Source: Deltaproteobacteria bacterium (GTDB lineage Bacteria; Desulfobacterota; Desulfobacteria; Desulfobacterales; UBA2156). From it: a stretch of DNA of 64,000 nt. Positions 46,161 to 55,123 of the stretch are shown piece by piece (within the stretch, counting starts at the first letter, position 1; each line of letters starts with the position of its first letter). The stretch is taken from assembly GCA_019309485.1 (NCBI GenBank), contig JAFDGC010000005.1, positions 84,596 to 148,595 on the forward strand. The letters run 5' to 3'. The position numbers were made by a program, and so were the translations under genes. The notes beneath the pieces were generated by a model. The model did no database searches and was not told the origin of the DNA. It worked only from the letters and a program-made list of their open reading frames with translations.

Positions 46161-46271
46161 GCCGGAACGCTTCCCGCAGGCCTTGCCTTTTAAGGCAGAA
46201 TCGAGGAAAGCGACCTTAAAGCCAATATTTCCTTACCGGGGAGCCCCGTTCTTCAGGGCGGGTGGGCTTCA
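46161..46271 (-). repeat. Structured repeat R2, copy c
   Basis: CGCTTCCC (46168-46175) pairs with GGAAAGCG (46205-46212) around a perfect GCCTT/AAGGC stem (46185-46196). It continues through CCTTACCGGGGAGCCCCG to TTCTTCAGGGCGG. It matches copy b on the opposite strand throughout. It fills most of the 46126-46300 stretch upstream of the dsrA promoter. Confidence 0.6.
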
Positions 46272-46341
46272 CCTTCGTTGCATTGGGTTTCCGACGAGGA
46301 AACTGTTGAGATTTTCAAATAATAACAACCTGCTTTTTTTG

Positions 46342-46370
46342 TTGACATGAATGGTCATTAACTTTATAGT
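46342..46370 (+). promoter_or_regulatory. dsrA promoter
   Basis: A near-perfect sigma-70 promoter: TTGACA (46342-46347), 17-base spacer, TATAGT (46365-46370). The predicted leader before the dsrA ATG is about 165 bases, in which I see no clear small gene. Confidence 0.7.
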
Positions 46371-46540
46371 TTTATCTTTACGAAATTTCATCTTCAGGGC
46401 ATGAAAATAAAATAAAGACAAACCAGGGAAAACGAAAAACGCATTCGAGGGGGGGTGACGAAGACCAATCAAAGAAAGGGCCATTTCTCGAAAAGAAAGA
46501 AATTGAGACGGTAACATCAAGCAAGAATGGAGGGAAAACA

Positions 46541-47854
46541 ATGCCAAAACATGAAACCCCGATGTTGGACCAACTGGAAACAGGCCCGTGGCCGAGTTTT
46601 GTGTCCGACATAAAGCAGGAAGCGGCATCGCGGGCGAAAAACGAGCGCAATGTCGAATTTCAGATCCCCGAAGATGTTTGCGACGACCTTCTTGGCGTAC
46701 TGGAACTGTCCTATAAGCATGGGAGAACACACTGGAAACACGGCGGCATCGTTGGTGTTTTCGGATACGGCGGCGGCGTCATCGGCCGGTACTGCGACCA
46801 GCCCGAGATGTTCCCAGGCGTCGCCCATTTTCATACCATGCGGGTAAATCAGCCCGGCGGCAAGTTTTATAGCACCGAGTATCTGCGGCAGCTTTGCGAT
46901 CTGTGGGAATTCCGCGGCAGCGGGATCACCAACATGCACGGCTCTACCGGGGACATCATCTTCCTGGGGACCACCACCCCGCAATTGGAAGAAATTTTTT
47001 ATGAAATGACCCACAACCTGAACCAGGACCTGGGCGGATCCGGCTCGAACCTGAGAACCCCGTCGGATTGCATCGGCCAGGCCCGCTGCGAATACGCCTG
47101 TTACGACACCCAGGCCCTGTGCTACGACCTGACCCAGACCTATCAGGACGAGCTGCACCGGCCGGCATTTCCCTATAAATTCAAGTTCAAGTTCGACGGT
47201 TGCCCCAACTGCTGCGTGGCCTCCATTGCCCGGGCCGACATCTCTTTCATCGGAACCTGGCGAGACGACATCCGCATCGACCAGGAAGCCGTCCAGGCAT
47301 ACATCGGCGGCGAGCTGAAACCCAACGCGGGCGCCCACATGGGCCGGGACTGGGGTCCGTTCGACATCCAGAAAGAGGTCATTGACCTGTGTCCCACCGG
47401 ATGCATGTGGATGGACGGCAAGGAACTCAAGATCGACAACAAGGAATGCACCCGGTGCATGCACTGCATCAATGTGATGCCGCGGGCCCTGCGCATCGGA
47501 AACGACCGCGGCCTTTCCATGTTGGTAGGCGCCAAGGCCCCGATTCTCGACGGTGCCCAGATGAGCACCATGCTGGTCCCCTTCATCAAAGCCGAAGAAC
47601 CTTACGACGATATCAAGGAAATCATCGAAAAGATCTGGGATTGGTGGATGGAAGAAGGAAAGAACCGGGAGCGTCTCGGCGAACTGATGAAACGGCAGGG
47701 CTTCCAGAAGCTCCTGGAGGTGACCGAACTCCAACCCGATCCGAGGATGGTGCAGGAGCCGCGATCCAACCCCTACATCTTCTGGAAAGAAGAAGAAGTG
47801 GAAGGCGGATGGAGCCGAGACATCAACGAGTTCAGGAAATATCATCAGAGATAA
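46541..47854 (+). CDS. dsrA: Dissimilatory sulfite reductase alpha subunit
   Basis: 437 residues, the normal length. Siroheme-iron-sulfur ligands: C-x5-C in CIGQARCEYACYDTQALCYD and C-x3-C in KFDGCPNCCVASI. A ferredoxin insertion domain follows: DLCPTGCMWMDG and CTRCMHCINVMP. DsrA with DsrB reduces sulfite to a DsrC-bound trisulfide, the central energy step in sulfate respiration, in the cytoplasm. GGAGGG before the ATG. Its own promoter at 46342. The oxidative (reverse) type cannot be excluded by eye, but dsrD presence argues for the reductive type. Confidence 0.98.
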   Translation: MPKHETPMLDQLETGPWPSFVSDIKQEAASRAKNERNVEFQIPEDVCDDLLGVLELSYKHGRTHWKHGGIVGVFGYGGGVIGRYCDQPEMFPGVAHFHTMRVNQPGGKFYSTEYLRQLCDLWEFRGSGITNMHGSTGDIIFLGTTTPQLEEIFYEMTHNLNQDLGGSGSNLRTPSDCIGQARCEYACYDTQALCYDLTQTYQDELHRPAFPYKFKFKFDGCPNCCVASIARADISFIGTWRDDIRIDQEAVQAYIGGELKPNAGAHMGRDWGPFDIQKEVIDLCPTGCMWMDGKELKIDNKECTRCMHCINVMPRALRIGNDRGLSMLVGAKAPILDGAQMSTMLVPFIKAEEPYDDIKEIIEKIWDWWMEEGKNRERLGELMKRQGFQKLLEVTELQPDPRMVQEPRSNPYIFWKEEEVEGGWSRDINEFRKYHQR

Positions 47855-47866
47855 GGGGGAAAGACC

Positions 47867-48955
47867 ATGGCATTTATATCTTCAGGATACAATCCGAAAG
47901 AGCCGATGAAGGATCGGATCACCGATATCGGTCCGAGGAAATACGACGAGTTTTATCCGCCGGTGATCGCCAAGAACAAGGGCAAATGGCTCTATCACGA
48001 ATACCTGCAGCCCGGGGTCTATGTGCACGTTTCGGAAACCGGGGACGAGGTGTACACGGTCCGGGTGGGCGGGGCCCGCCTCATGAGCGTGAGCCACATC
48101 CGGGAGATCTGCGAGATCGCCGATAAGCACTGCGGCGGCTATATCCGTTTTACCACCCGGAACAACATCGAGTTCATGGTGGACAGCAAAGACAAGGTCC
48201 AACCCCTTGTCGATGACCTGATGGGCCGAAAGTTTTCCGGCGGCTCCTACAAGTTCCCGGTGGGCGGGACCGGCGCCGGAATCACCAACATCATCCACAC
48301 CCAGGGTTGGATCCACTGCCACACACCGGCCACCGATGCCTCGGGTCCGGTGAAGGCCACCATGGACGTCCTGTTCGACGACTTCCGTGACATGCGGCTC
48401 CCGGCACATCTCCGGGTCTCCCTGGCCTGCTGCCTGAACATGTGCGGTGCGGTCCACTGTTCGGACATCGCGATTCTGGGTTACCACCGTAAGCCGCCCA
48501 TGCTGGACCATGAGTACCTGGACAAGATGTGCGAAATTCCGCTCGCCATCGCCGCCTGTCCCACCGCCGCCATCAAGCCGGCCAAGGTGGAATTACCCGG
48601 TGGAGAAAAGGTCAACAGCGTGGCGGTCAACAATGCCCGGTGCATGTTCTGCGGAAACTGCTACACCATGTGGGGGGACGGCATCGTGATCATGGCCGGC
48701 GGTAAGGTGTCCAACCGGATTTCCGCGCCCAAGTTCTCCAAGGTCGTCGTGGCATTTCTCCCCAATGAACCGCCCCGCTGGCCCAAGACCACTGAAACCA
48801 TCAAGAAGATCGTCGAAGCCTATGCCAACGACGCGCGAAAATACGAGCGTCTGGGAGAATGGGCCGAACGGATCGGGTGGGAACGCTTCTTTGAAAAATG
48901 CGAACTCGAGTTCACCCATCATCTCATCGATGATTTCCGGGATCCGGCGTTCTAA
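47867..48955 (+). CDS. dsrB: Dissimilatory sulfite reductase beta subunit
   Basis: 362 residues, starting 12 bases after dsrA with AAGGGGGA in front. Siroheme/cluster binding: [20 protein letters not shown]; ferredoxin domain: [19 protein letters not shown] with C-x2-C-x2-C; and [18 protein letters not shown]. Full length. It forms the alpha2-beta2 enzyme with DsrA; the catalytic siroheme is at the alpha-beta interface. A stable hairpin sits between its stop and dsrD. Confidence 0.98.
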   Translation: MAFISSGYNPKEPMKDRITDIGPRKYDEFYPPVIAKNKGKWLYHEYLQPGVYVHVSETGDEVYTVRVGGARLMSVSHIREICEIADKHCGGYIRFTTRNNIEFMVDSKDKVQPLVDDLMGRKFSGGSYKFPVGGTGAGITNIIHTQGWIHCHTPATDASGPVKATMDVLFDDFRDMRLPAHLRVSLACCLNMCGAVHCSDIAILGYHRKPPMLDHEYLDKMCEIPLAIAACPTAAIKPAKVELPGGEKVNSVAVNNARCMFCGNCYTMWGDGIVIMAGGKVSNRISAPKFSKVVVAFLPNEPPRWPKTTETIKKIVEAYANDARKYERLGEWAERIGWERFFEKCELEFTHHLIDDFRDPAF

Positions 48956-48963
48956 ATGAACCC

Positions 48964-48989
48964 GGGCAGGGGCCGAAACGCCCCTGCCC
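48964..48989 (+). other. Perfect 10-bp hairpin between dsrB and dsrD
   Basis: GGGCAGGGGC (48964-48973) pairs perfectly with GCCCCTGCCC (48980-48989), loop of six bases, then TTAATAAAGG with the dsrD ribosome site. It could set different levels of dsrAB and dsrD message by partial termination or RNA protection. Confidence 0.6.
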
Positions 48990-49008
48990 TTAATAAAGGA
49001 AGACGGCC

Positions 49009-49242
49009 ATGGACTATGCAGAAGCAAAAGAAAAAATCATTTCAGAGCTTTCCAAGAAAAAGGGAAAGACCAAGTTTTATTTCAACGATCTGGCCAAAAT
49101 TCTGGATGCCAAGCCCCGGGACGCCAAAAAGATCGTGAATCAACTCATTCAGGAGCAGGTCCTGGAATTCTGGTCCAGCGGCAGTACCTCCATGTACGGC
49201 CTGAAGGGCGCCGGCAAACAGGCGGGAGCCGAGGGCGAATAA
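49009..49242 (+). CDS. dsrD: DsrD, activator of sulfite reductase
   Basis: 77 residues, winged-helix fold. Sequence: MDYAEAKEKIISELSKKKGK, KFYFNDLAKILDAKPRDAKKI, EFWSSGSTSMYGLKG. Known as an allosteric activator of DsrAB and a marker of the reductive dsr locus. AAGGAAG precedes the ATG. Followed by the siroheme amidase gene. Confidence 0.97.
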   Translation: MDYAEAKEKIISELSKKKGKTKFYFNDLAKILDAKPRDAKKIVNQLIQEQVLEFWSSGSTSMYGLKGAGKQAGAEGE

Positions 49243-49280
49243 CCGCTTTTTTCCATCGCTGCGTTTAGGCGTTCGATTCT

Positions 49281-50741
49281 ATGGCAACTCCCCGGATCAT
49301 GATCGCGGCGTGCCGCGGTGGATCCGGCAAGACCTTTCTTTCCATCGGGATCCTTGCCGCCTGGCGCGCGCAGGGGAAGCGGGTCATCCCGTTTAAAAAA
49401 GGTCCGGATTACATCGATGCGGGCTGGCTTACCCTGGCGGCGGGCCGGCCCTGCCATAATCTGGACACCTTCCTGATACCCCCCCAGGGGGTGATCGACT
49501 CTTTTCTTTTACACAGCCGCGGCGGAGACATCGCCGTCATCGAAGGAAACCGGGGCCTTTACGACGGGCTCGACCATCTCGGGAGCACCAGTTCCGCGGA
49601 GATCGCCAAGCTGTTGGACACTCCCGTCATACTGGTGATCAACAGCACGAAAACCACACGGACCATGGCCGCCGTGGTGCTCGGGTGCATGCACCTGGAT
49701 CCGGAGGTTTCTATCAAGGGTGTCATCTTGAACCGTGTGGCCGGTGCCCGCCATGAGACCATCCAAAGAAAAAGCATCGAATACTACTGCGGGATCCCCG
49801 TGGTGGGAGCCGTTCCCAAACTCACCCAGCGTTTTCCCGAACGGCACATGGGGCTGGTTCCGACAATGGAACACAGCTGGGCCAAGGACTCGGTGGAAGA
49901 TGCCTCCCGGGCGGTTTCCAGACATATCGATTTGACCGCCTTGGAAGCCATTGCCACGGATGTGAGGGCACCGGAGGAAAAACGATTCCCGAAAACGCCG
50001 GTTTTTGATACGTTTCCCGACTCACCGGTTTGTCCCGAAGATACGCCCGGCCGGGAAGCCGCGGCCGGTCTTTTTCCGCAAAAACCCAAGATCGGCGTGA
50101 TCCGGGACAGCGCGTTTCAGTTTTATTATCCGGAAAATCTCGATGCCCTGAGCCGGGCCGGTGCGGAAATGGTCTTTTTCAGCCCCTTGTCCCAGGTCGG
50201 GATACCGGGCATTGACGCCCTCTACATCGGCGGCGGGTTCCCGGAAACCCATGCCGCGGCCCTTTCCAAAAACGTCGCATTCATGGAAGCGCTGCGGTCC
50301 CTGGTGGAAGCGGGGCTCCCGGTGTACGCGGAGTGCGGCGGCTTGATGTACCTGGGACAGTCCCTGGTGCTCAAAGAAGGCCGCTATCCCATGGCGGGGG
50401 TGTTACCGGTGACCTTCGGCTTTTCAAAACGCCCCCAGGGACACGGTTATACCATTGTGGAAGTCATCGCCGAAAATCCGTTTTATCCCCTCGGCCAAGA
50501 GATAAGAGGCCATGAATTTCATTATTCCAGCGTCCTCGAGTGGGGGGGCAAAGACACCGATCTCGTCTTTTCCATGAAACGGGGAACCGGATTCCTCAAC
50601 GGCAAAGACGGGGTATGTTACAAGAACGTCCTGGCCACCTACACCCACATCCATGCGCTGGGGGCTCCGTCTTGGGCCATGGCCATGGTTGAGCGGGCCA
50701 TGGATTTTGCTTCCGCAAAAAGTCAGGGCGACCGCTTTTAG
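49281..50741 (+). CDS. dsrN: Siroheme amidase / cobyrinate a,c-diamide synthase homologue
   Basis: 486 residues. N-terminal P-loop of the DTBS/CobB type: MIAACRGGSGKTFLSIGILAAW; then KKGPDYIDAGWLTLAAGRPCHNLD, and a C-terminal glutamine amidotransferase-like domain: LYIGGGFPETHAAALS, with the cysteine in VYAECGGLMYLGQSL. It amidates a carboxylate of siroheme (as DsrN) or cobyrinate (as CbiA). Placement after dsrD strongly favours DsrN. Ends in a hairpin shared with the converging cytochrome gene. Confidence 0.93.
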   Translation: MATPRIMIAACRGGSGKTFLSIGILAAWRAQGKRVIPFKKGPDYIDAGWLTLAAGRPCHNLDTFLIPPQGVIDSFLLHSRGGDIAVIEGNRGLYDGLDHLGSTSSAEIAKLLDTPVILVINSTKTTRTMAAVVLGCMHLDPEVSIKGVILNRVAGARHETIQRKSIEYYCGIPVVGAVPKLTQRFPERHMGLVPTMEHSWAKDSVEDASRAVSRHIDLTALEAIATDVRAPEEKRFPKTPVFDTFPDSPVCPEDTPGREAAAGLFPQKPKIGVIRDSAFQFYYPENLDALSRAGAEMVFFSPLSQVGIPGIDALYIGGGFPETHAAALSKNVAFMEALRSLVEAGLPVYAECGGLMYLGQSLVLKEGRYPMAGVLPVTFGFSKRPQGHGYTIVEVIAENPFYPLGQEIRGHEFHYSSVLEWGGKDTDLVFSMKRGTGFLNGKDGVCYKNVLATYTHIHALGAPSWAMAMVERAMDFASAKSQGDRF

Positions 50742-50753
50742 GCGATCGCCCTG
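50724..50753. terminator. Bidirectional hairpin terminator over the dsrN stop
   Basis: CAGGGCGA (50724-50731) pairs with TCGCCCTG (50746-50753), with a further inner pairing and the dsrN stop TAG inside. It lies between two converging genes. The T-run on the plus side is poor. Confidence 0.5.
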
Positions 50754-50793
50754 TGAATTTCAACCCAATCCAAAACCGTGTGAAAAAACCCCG

Positions 50794-51267
50794 TTAGGAT
50801 TTGGCGTGACACTTGGTACATGTGGTGGGGGCGGCTTTGGTCTTGTTTTTCCGATTGTATTTCTTGTGGCAGTCCTTGCAGTTGTAGTGGAGCGCTTCGG
50901 CGTGGTACTCCAGGCGCTCTTTCTTGGATAGCTTGGGCGCATCCTTTCCCTTGGGCCGCTCCCCCGGTTTCTTGTGACACTCGATGCAGCTTTGCACCGG
51001 GTCCCCGTCTTTCAGACCGGTTAAGGCCTTTCCCTTGTCATCGTGGTGGCATTCCCCGCACCCGTTTTTATAAAAATCGGGTGCTTTTTTCGCATACTCT
51101 TCCGCATGCTTTTTGTGATTGAACTCCACGATGGGCTTCTTGTGCTCATAGTCCTTCTGCATCTTGATCATGTCCGGTGCTTGATTGCCCGCGATGATGC
51201 TTCCGGCGGCAAACAAAACGGAGATGCCCACAACCCACGCAACGTGCATCCATGAGCGTTTTCCCAT
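50794..51267 (-). CDS. Class III tetraheme cytochrome c
   Basis: 157 residues from the ATG at 51267 (GGGAGGTG before it; a TTG two codons earlier is possible). Signal peptide: WVVGISVLFAAGSIIAG. Four CxxCH motifs are present: CGECH, CIECH, CKDCH and CTKCH, with HKKH and neighbouring histidines as sixth ligands, as in cytochrome c3. It is a periplasmic electron carrier, in sulfate reducers often between hydrogenase or formate dehydrogenase and membrane complexes. Converges with dsrN. Confidence 0.9.
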   Translation of the reverse strand: MGKRSWMHVAWVVGISVLFAAGSIIAGNQAPDMIKMQKDYEHKKPIVEFNHKKHAEEYAKKAPDFYKNGCGECHHDDKGKALTGLKDGDPVQSCIECHKKPGERPKGKDAPKLSKKERLEYHAEALHYNCKDCHKKYNRKNKTKAAPTTCTKCHAKS

Positions 51268-51369
51268 AGCCAATTGTCACCTCCCTTCATTTATTGGTTT
51301 CGTACCCTGTATGCCTTAATTTGGCTTACCTACCAACGCCTCTGACGGTTTGTCAAGGGGAACACCGGT

Positions 51370-52122
51370 TCAGGCGTTGTCTTCATCGATCTTTTTCCGC
51401 TCAAAAAGGCGGGCGCCCAGGATGCTGATTTCATACAAGACTATCATGGGAAGGCCCATCATGACCTGGGTGACAACATCCGGCGGCGTCAGGATCGCGG
51501 CCATGACGAAAAACAATAAAAAGGCGTATTTTCGGTTTTTTTTCAAAAAGGCCACCGACACCAGCCCCAGCCGGGACATGAACGTCAGCAAAAGCGGCAA
51601 TTCGAAGACAAGCCCGAAAGCCAAAAGGAGCTTGGAAGCAAAGCTTAAGTATTCTTTCATGGACGGCAAAGGCCGGATGGTTTCCGTGGCAAAGCTCAAG
51701 AAAAACTGAAAGCCGAAAGGAAAGACCACGAAATATCCGAACAGTGCTCCCCCCACAAAGAAAAGGGAAGACAAAAAGACGATGGGCAAAAGGATGCGCT
51801 TTTCCTTATGGTACAACCCCGGGGCAACGAACATCCAGAATTCGTATATAATAACCGGTGCGGCAAGCATGATGCCTGAAAGGAAGGCTACTTTCAGGTA
51901 GGAAAAAAACGCCTCGGGCAGGCCCGTAAAGACCAGTTTGTCCCCTTCCTGCATCACCGCGATCAGGGGGCGCGTTAAAATGTGAAAGAGTCTTTCCTTG
52001 AAGCCGTAGGAAAGGGCAAACCCCACACCCACGGCGATAAAGCAGACAATGAGCCGGTTTCTGAGTTCTTCCAGATGCGCGGTGAACGGAAGTTTGTCCT
52101 CCTCACTGGGTGCTTTGGCCAT
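51370..52122 (-). CDS. tatC: Twin-arginine translocase subunit TatC
   Basis: 250 residues from the ATG at 52122, with GGAGGAAG before it; it overlaps the upstream tat gene by 20 bases. Six membrane segments. Motifs: [57 protein letters not shown] and [18 protein letters not shown]. It recognises twin-arginine signals such as that on the DctP protein in this window. Confidence 0.96.
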   Translation of the reverse strand: MAKAPSEEDKLPFTAHLEELRNRLIVCFIAVGVGFALSYGFKERLFHILTRPLIAVMQEGDKLVFTGLPEAFFSYLKVAFLSGIMLAAPVIIYEFWMFVAPGLYHKEKRILLPIVFLSSLFFVGGALFGYFVVFPFGFQFFLSFATETIRPLPSMKEYLSFASKLLLAFGLVFELPLLLTFMSRLGLVSVAFLKKNRKYAFLLFFVMAAILTPPDVVTQVMMGLPMIVLYEISILGARLFERKKIDEDNA

Positions 52123-52462
52123 CTTTTTTGGCTTCCTCCCTTTCCGCCGTCTGGACATGTTCCTCGGTGCCTTCGGTTTTTTCTGAAGCCGGTGTTTCGC
52201 TTTCTTTTCCGGACGGTCCTTTCGGGGCGCTCCCGATATCCCGGACGTCCTGGTTCATATCGTCGAAGGCCTTTTTGACGTCCTTGATCTCTTTGAAATC
52301 GTCGTCGAATTCCAGCGATTCCTTGAAATCCCGTGTGGCCTTCTTGAACTCTCCAAGGGCACGGCCCAAAGATTTCGCCAAGTCCGGAAGCTTTTTGGGC
52401 CCGATCACCACGAGGGCGATGGCCAGGATCATGATCATCTCCGGCATTCCGATGCCGAACAT
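52103..52462 (-). CDS. tatB: Twin-arginine translocase TatA/TatB subunit
   Basis: 119 residues. N-terminal membrane helix and hinge: [33 protein letters not shown]; then an amphipathic helix and an acidic tail ([19 protein letters not shown]). The glutamate at position 8 (GMPEM) is the TatB-type polar residue, so tatB rather than tatA is likely. AAGGAG before the ATG. Overlaps tatC. Confidence 0.9.
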   Translation of the reverse strand: MFGIGMPEMIMILAIALVVIGPKKLPDLAKSLGRALGEFKKATRDFKESLEFDDDFKEIKDVKKAFDDMNQDVRDIGSAPKGPSGKESETPASEKTEGTEEHVQTAEREEAKKDGQSTQ

Positions 52463-52605
52463 GGAAGGCTCCTTTTTATTTCAGGGACGCGTGGCCGCCG
52501 TCAAGGGCGGTATCTTAGAAGATGCGTATTTCTACTGGTTTTATTTGAAGGTGTCAAGACGACGATTGGAGGGTGGGAGGGAATACGGCGGCCTCGACGA
52601 AACCG

Positions 52606-53808
52606 TCACGCATCGGGTTTGAGAACCAGGAAATAGAGCCTTCCGGGATGCTGCATATGCCCCGCGGCGATCTCCGCATACGGGCCGTTGCCCCAGAACA
52701 GATCGGCCCGGCCCGGCCCGCCGATGGCGCCCCCCGTGTCCTGATGAATCGCAAAGCGGCCGAAACGGATCCATTTTCGAATTTGTTTTTCGGCGTCGAC
52801 GACGGGCTTTTGCGTCTCGATAAAGGTCAGGGCGGCGGGCGGAAACAGGCGCCGGTCCAAGGCGATGGAACGCCCCGGCGTCAACACCACGTCCAACGCG
52901 CCCTTGGGGCCTTCCTCTTCGAGTTTGAAAAAGACATAACTGGGGTTGTAATTGAAGATCTCGGAAATTTCTTCCGGGTGGGCCTCGAGGTAGGCCCTGA
53001 TGCGCTGCATGGACATCCGGGATGGGTCGATCCTGTTTTTTTCGATTAAAAGCTTTCCGATACTCCGGTAAGGCCGGCCGTTGGAGATATGATAATGCAC
53101 ATTCAATGACCGGTCGCCATTGACGTAAATCTTGCCGGAGCCTTGAATCTGCAAAAAGAACGCGTCCACCGGATCCTTCAGGTACACCAAAGGCGTGGCC
53201 TTTCCTTCCAGGCGCTTTTCCACGTCAATGGCTTTACGATCATAGTAAGGGACCACCGCCTGGTTTTCACATCGGCCCACTAGCGTTTGCCCCTTCCACG
53301 CATCATTGAAACGTCCGAGATCGATGGTGGCCAGATCCGGCGGCCTGGCGTAAAGCGGATAAATAAAGGGCGGGTCCTTTTCCAGTCGTCCTTCGAGGAT
53401 GGGCTCGTAGTAACCGGTAAACAAGACGTTTCCGTCTCCTTTTGCTCCCACACTCCGGTAAAGGCGGAAACGGCTTTTGATGAAGCGGTTCAAGACCGGT
53501 GCGGACGGCCGGTTTCGAATAAATCGTTCAAAGGTTATCAGCGACCGGATGACATGTGAGACCGTATAGGCGTCTTTTCCGAAAAAGAACTGTTTTTCGG
53601 GATCCAGCCGCTCCAGATAGGAACAACTTTGCCGGATGGCGTGCACCAGGCCGTCGTAAGCCATGTCGTCGGTAAACCGGGGCCAATCGCCGCGAGGTAC
53701 CTCTTCCAGGGCGGCCGGTCTGGTTTCAACGGCCGGTCCGGCGCATCCGGCCGCCACGGCGGCAATACACAGGAGAAAAAAAATCCGGCGGAGCATCTTT
53801 TTACGCAT
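52606..53808 (-). CDS. mltA: Membrane-bound lytic murein transglycosylase A
   Basis: 400 residues, lipoprotein signal IFFLLCIAAVAAGCAGP with lipobox cysteine. MltA domain: VLFTGYYEPILEG, DPVDAFFLQIQGSGKIYV, and C-terminal 3D domain IHQDTGGAIGGPGRADLFWG with conserved aspartates. It cleaves peptidoglycan glycan strands at the outer membrane. The start overlaps the moaC end by eight bases. Confidence 0.94.
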   Translation of the reverse strand: MRKKMLRRIFFLLCIAAVAAGCAGPAVETRPAALEEVPRGDWPRFTDDMAYDGLVHAIRQSCSYLERLDPEKQFFFGKDAYTVSHVIRSLITFERFIRNRPSAPVLNRFIKSRFRLYRSVGAKGDGNVLFTGYYEPILEGRLEKDPPFIYPLYARPPDLATIDLGRFNDAWKGQTLVGRCENQAVVPYYDRKAIDVEKRLEGKATPLVYLKDPVDAFFLQIQGSGKIYVNGDRSLNVHYHISNGRPYRSIGKLLIEKNRIDPSRMSMQRIRAYLEAHPEEISEIFNYNPSYVFFKLEEEGPKGALDVVLTPGRSIALDRRLFPPAALTFIETQKPVVDAEKQIRKWIRFGRFAIHQDTGGAIGGPGRADLFWGNGPYAEIAAGHMQHPGRLYFLVLKPDA

Positions 53809-54286
53809 CCGGATCCCGAAAAAAATCCCCGCTTTTCCCGCCGGATTTTTTCATGAGCCGGATCTGGGAGATGGTCATGGTTTTGTCATAGGATTTGCAC
53901 ATGTCGTAAATGGTCAATGCCGCAACGGAAACGGCGGTCAATGCCTCCATCTCCACGCCGGTGGCACCCTTCAGGCGGACGGAGGCTTCGATTCGAATGG
54001 CATTTGCTTGGGATTCCGGGAAAAAGTCGACCTGGACATGGGTGATGTTGAGGGGATGACACATGGGGATCAACGCGGGGGTTTTTTTGGCGGCCAGGAT
54101 ACCGGCGATGCGGGCGGTCTCCAGGACGTTTCCCTTTTTGATGTCCCGGGCCAAAATTTTTTCAAAGGTGTCCGCATTCATGAAAACGACCCCTTGTGCT
54201 TTCGCCGTGCGCAGCGTTTCCTTTTTCTTTGTGACATCCACCATGCGCACCTGTCCCTTGTCGTCGATGTGGGTGAATTCAGGCAT
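53801..54286 (-). CDS. moaC: Cyclic pyranopterin monophosphate synthase
   Basis: 161 residues. MoaC motifs: FTHIDDKGQVRMVDVTKKK, GILAAKKTPALIPMCHPLNI, GATGVEMEALTAVSVAALTIYDMCKSYDKTM. It makes cPMP, the first stable intermediate in molybdopterin synthesis. AAAGGAAG precedes the ATG. Both ends overlap neighbours by eight bases, so mltA-moaC-methyltransferase form a tight cluster. Confidence 0.96.
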   Translation of the reverse strand: MPEFTHIDDKGQVRMVDVTKKKETLRTAKAQGVVFMNADTFEKILARDIKKGNVLETARIAGILAAKKTPALIPMCHPLNITHVQVDFFPESQANAIRIEASVRLKGATGVEMEALTAVSVAALTIYDMCKSYDKTMTISQIRLMKKSGGKSGDFFRDPDA

Positions 54287-55058
54287 GGGTGCTTCCTTTA
54301 AACCGGGAAAGTGAAAACCGCTTCTTTTTCAAAACAAGCGTATGGCCGTTGCCCACCTTTGAATCTGTTTCTTCCGTGTGTACAACCTTCCAGCCCAATC
54401 CCACATGGGTGTTACACCACCGGAGGAGGTCCGAAAGGGTTTGAAGGGAGAAAACATGATAATGCCCCCATATCCCATGTCCTGGATCTGTTGGGTGGCT
54501 TGCGGCATCCCGTTTCAATTTGAAATCTTCAATGAAATGCTCCAGCGGAGTGAGAGGCCGGACGGCATCTTCGACAATGGCGTCTCTTTTGGGAAAAATA
54601 ATGAAGATGATGCCCCCGGGCTTAAGGATTCGATTCCATTCCAGGAACGCACTGATTAGATCCGGGATGTGTTCGATGACATGGGAGCTGATCACGTAAT
54701 TTTGGGAATGGCGTTTCAGCGGAACGGCATGGGCTTCGGCGGCGATATCGATGCGGGCACAAGCGCCGCACATATCTGCCTGTGCCTGCCGGTACATCAT
54801 GAAATCCTTGTATGCCTTCGATTCGGGATCGTTGGAAAAGATGGAAAGATTCAGGCTTCCGGATAAATGGAATGGATTTTGCGCGGCGGCACCGATCTCG
54901 ATCCCTTTTCCCTGGCAATATTCAAACGCCAGCTTCATGGGGGGAAAAAAAGTGGGATTGGACACTTCTTTTAGGACGATGTTTTTGACCGCCATTACCT
55001 CATCCAGGATCGAGCAGGGTTTTCCCAAATATTCCACCGATGTTTTTCCATCTACCAC
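54279..55058 (-). CDS. Class I SAM-dependent methyltransferase
   Basis: 259 residues, GTG start at 55058 without a good ribosome site; ATG 54995 is an alternative. The later motifs are clear: VISSHVIEHIPDLISAFLEW, RILKPGGIIFIIFPKRDA, with a GxGxE-like start at KGIEIGAAAQNPFHLSGSLN. The pattern is shared by many methyltransferases of sugar or lipid synthesis clusters. The substrate is unknown. It overlaps moaC by eight bases. Confidence 0.78.
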   Translation of the reverse strand: MVDGKTSVEYLGKPCSILDEVMAVKNIVLKEVSNPTFFPPMKLAFEYCQGKGIEIGAAAQNPFHLSGSLNLSIFSNDPESKAYKDFMMYRQAQADMCGACARIDIAAEAHAVPLKRHSQNYVISSHVIEHIPDLISAFLEWNRILKPGGIIFIIFPKRDAIVEDAVRPLTPLEHFIEDFKLKRDAASHPTDPGHGIWGHYHVFSLQTLSDLLRWCNTHVGLGWKVVHTEETDSKVGNGHTLVLKKKRFSLSRFKGSTHA

Positions 55059-55123
55059 AGTTGGTTTAGGGATTCAAACCGGGGAACGGCAAAAACCCGC
55101 GAGGGGGAATGGGAGCGTTCGTT

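Noticed and set aside
46517-47845. 442-residue minus-strand frame opposite dsrA
   Set aside because: Antisense shadow of dsrA with low-complexity composition.
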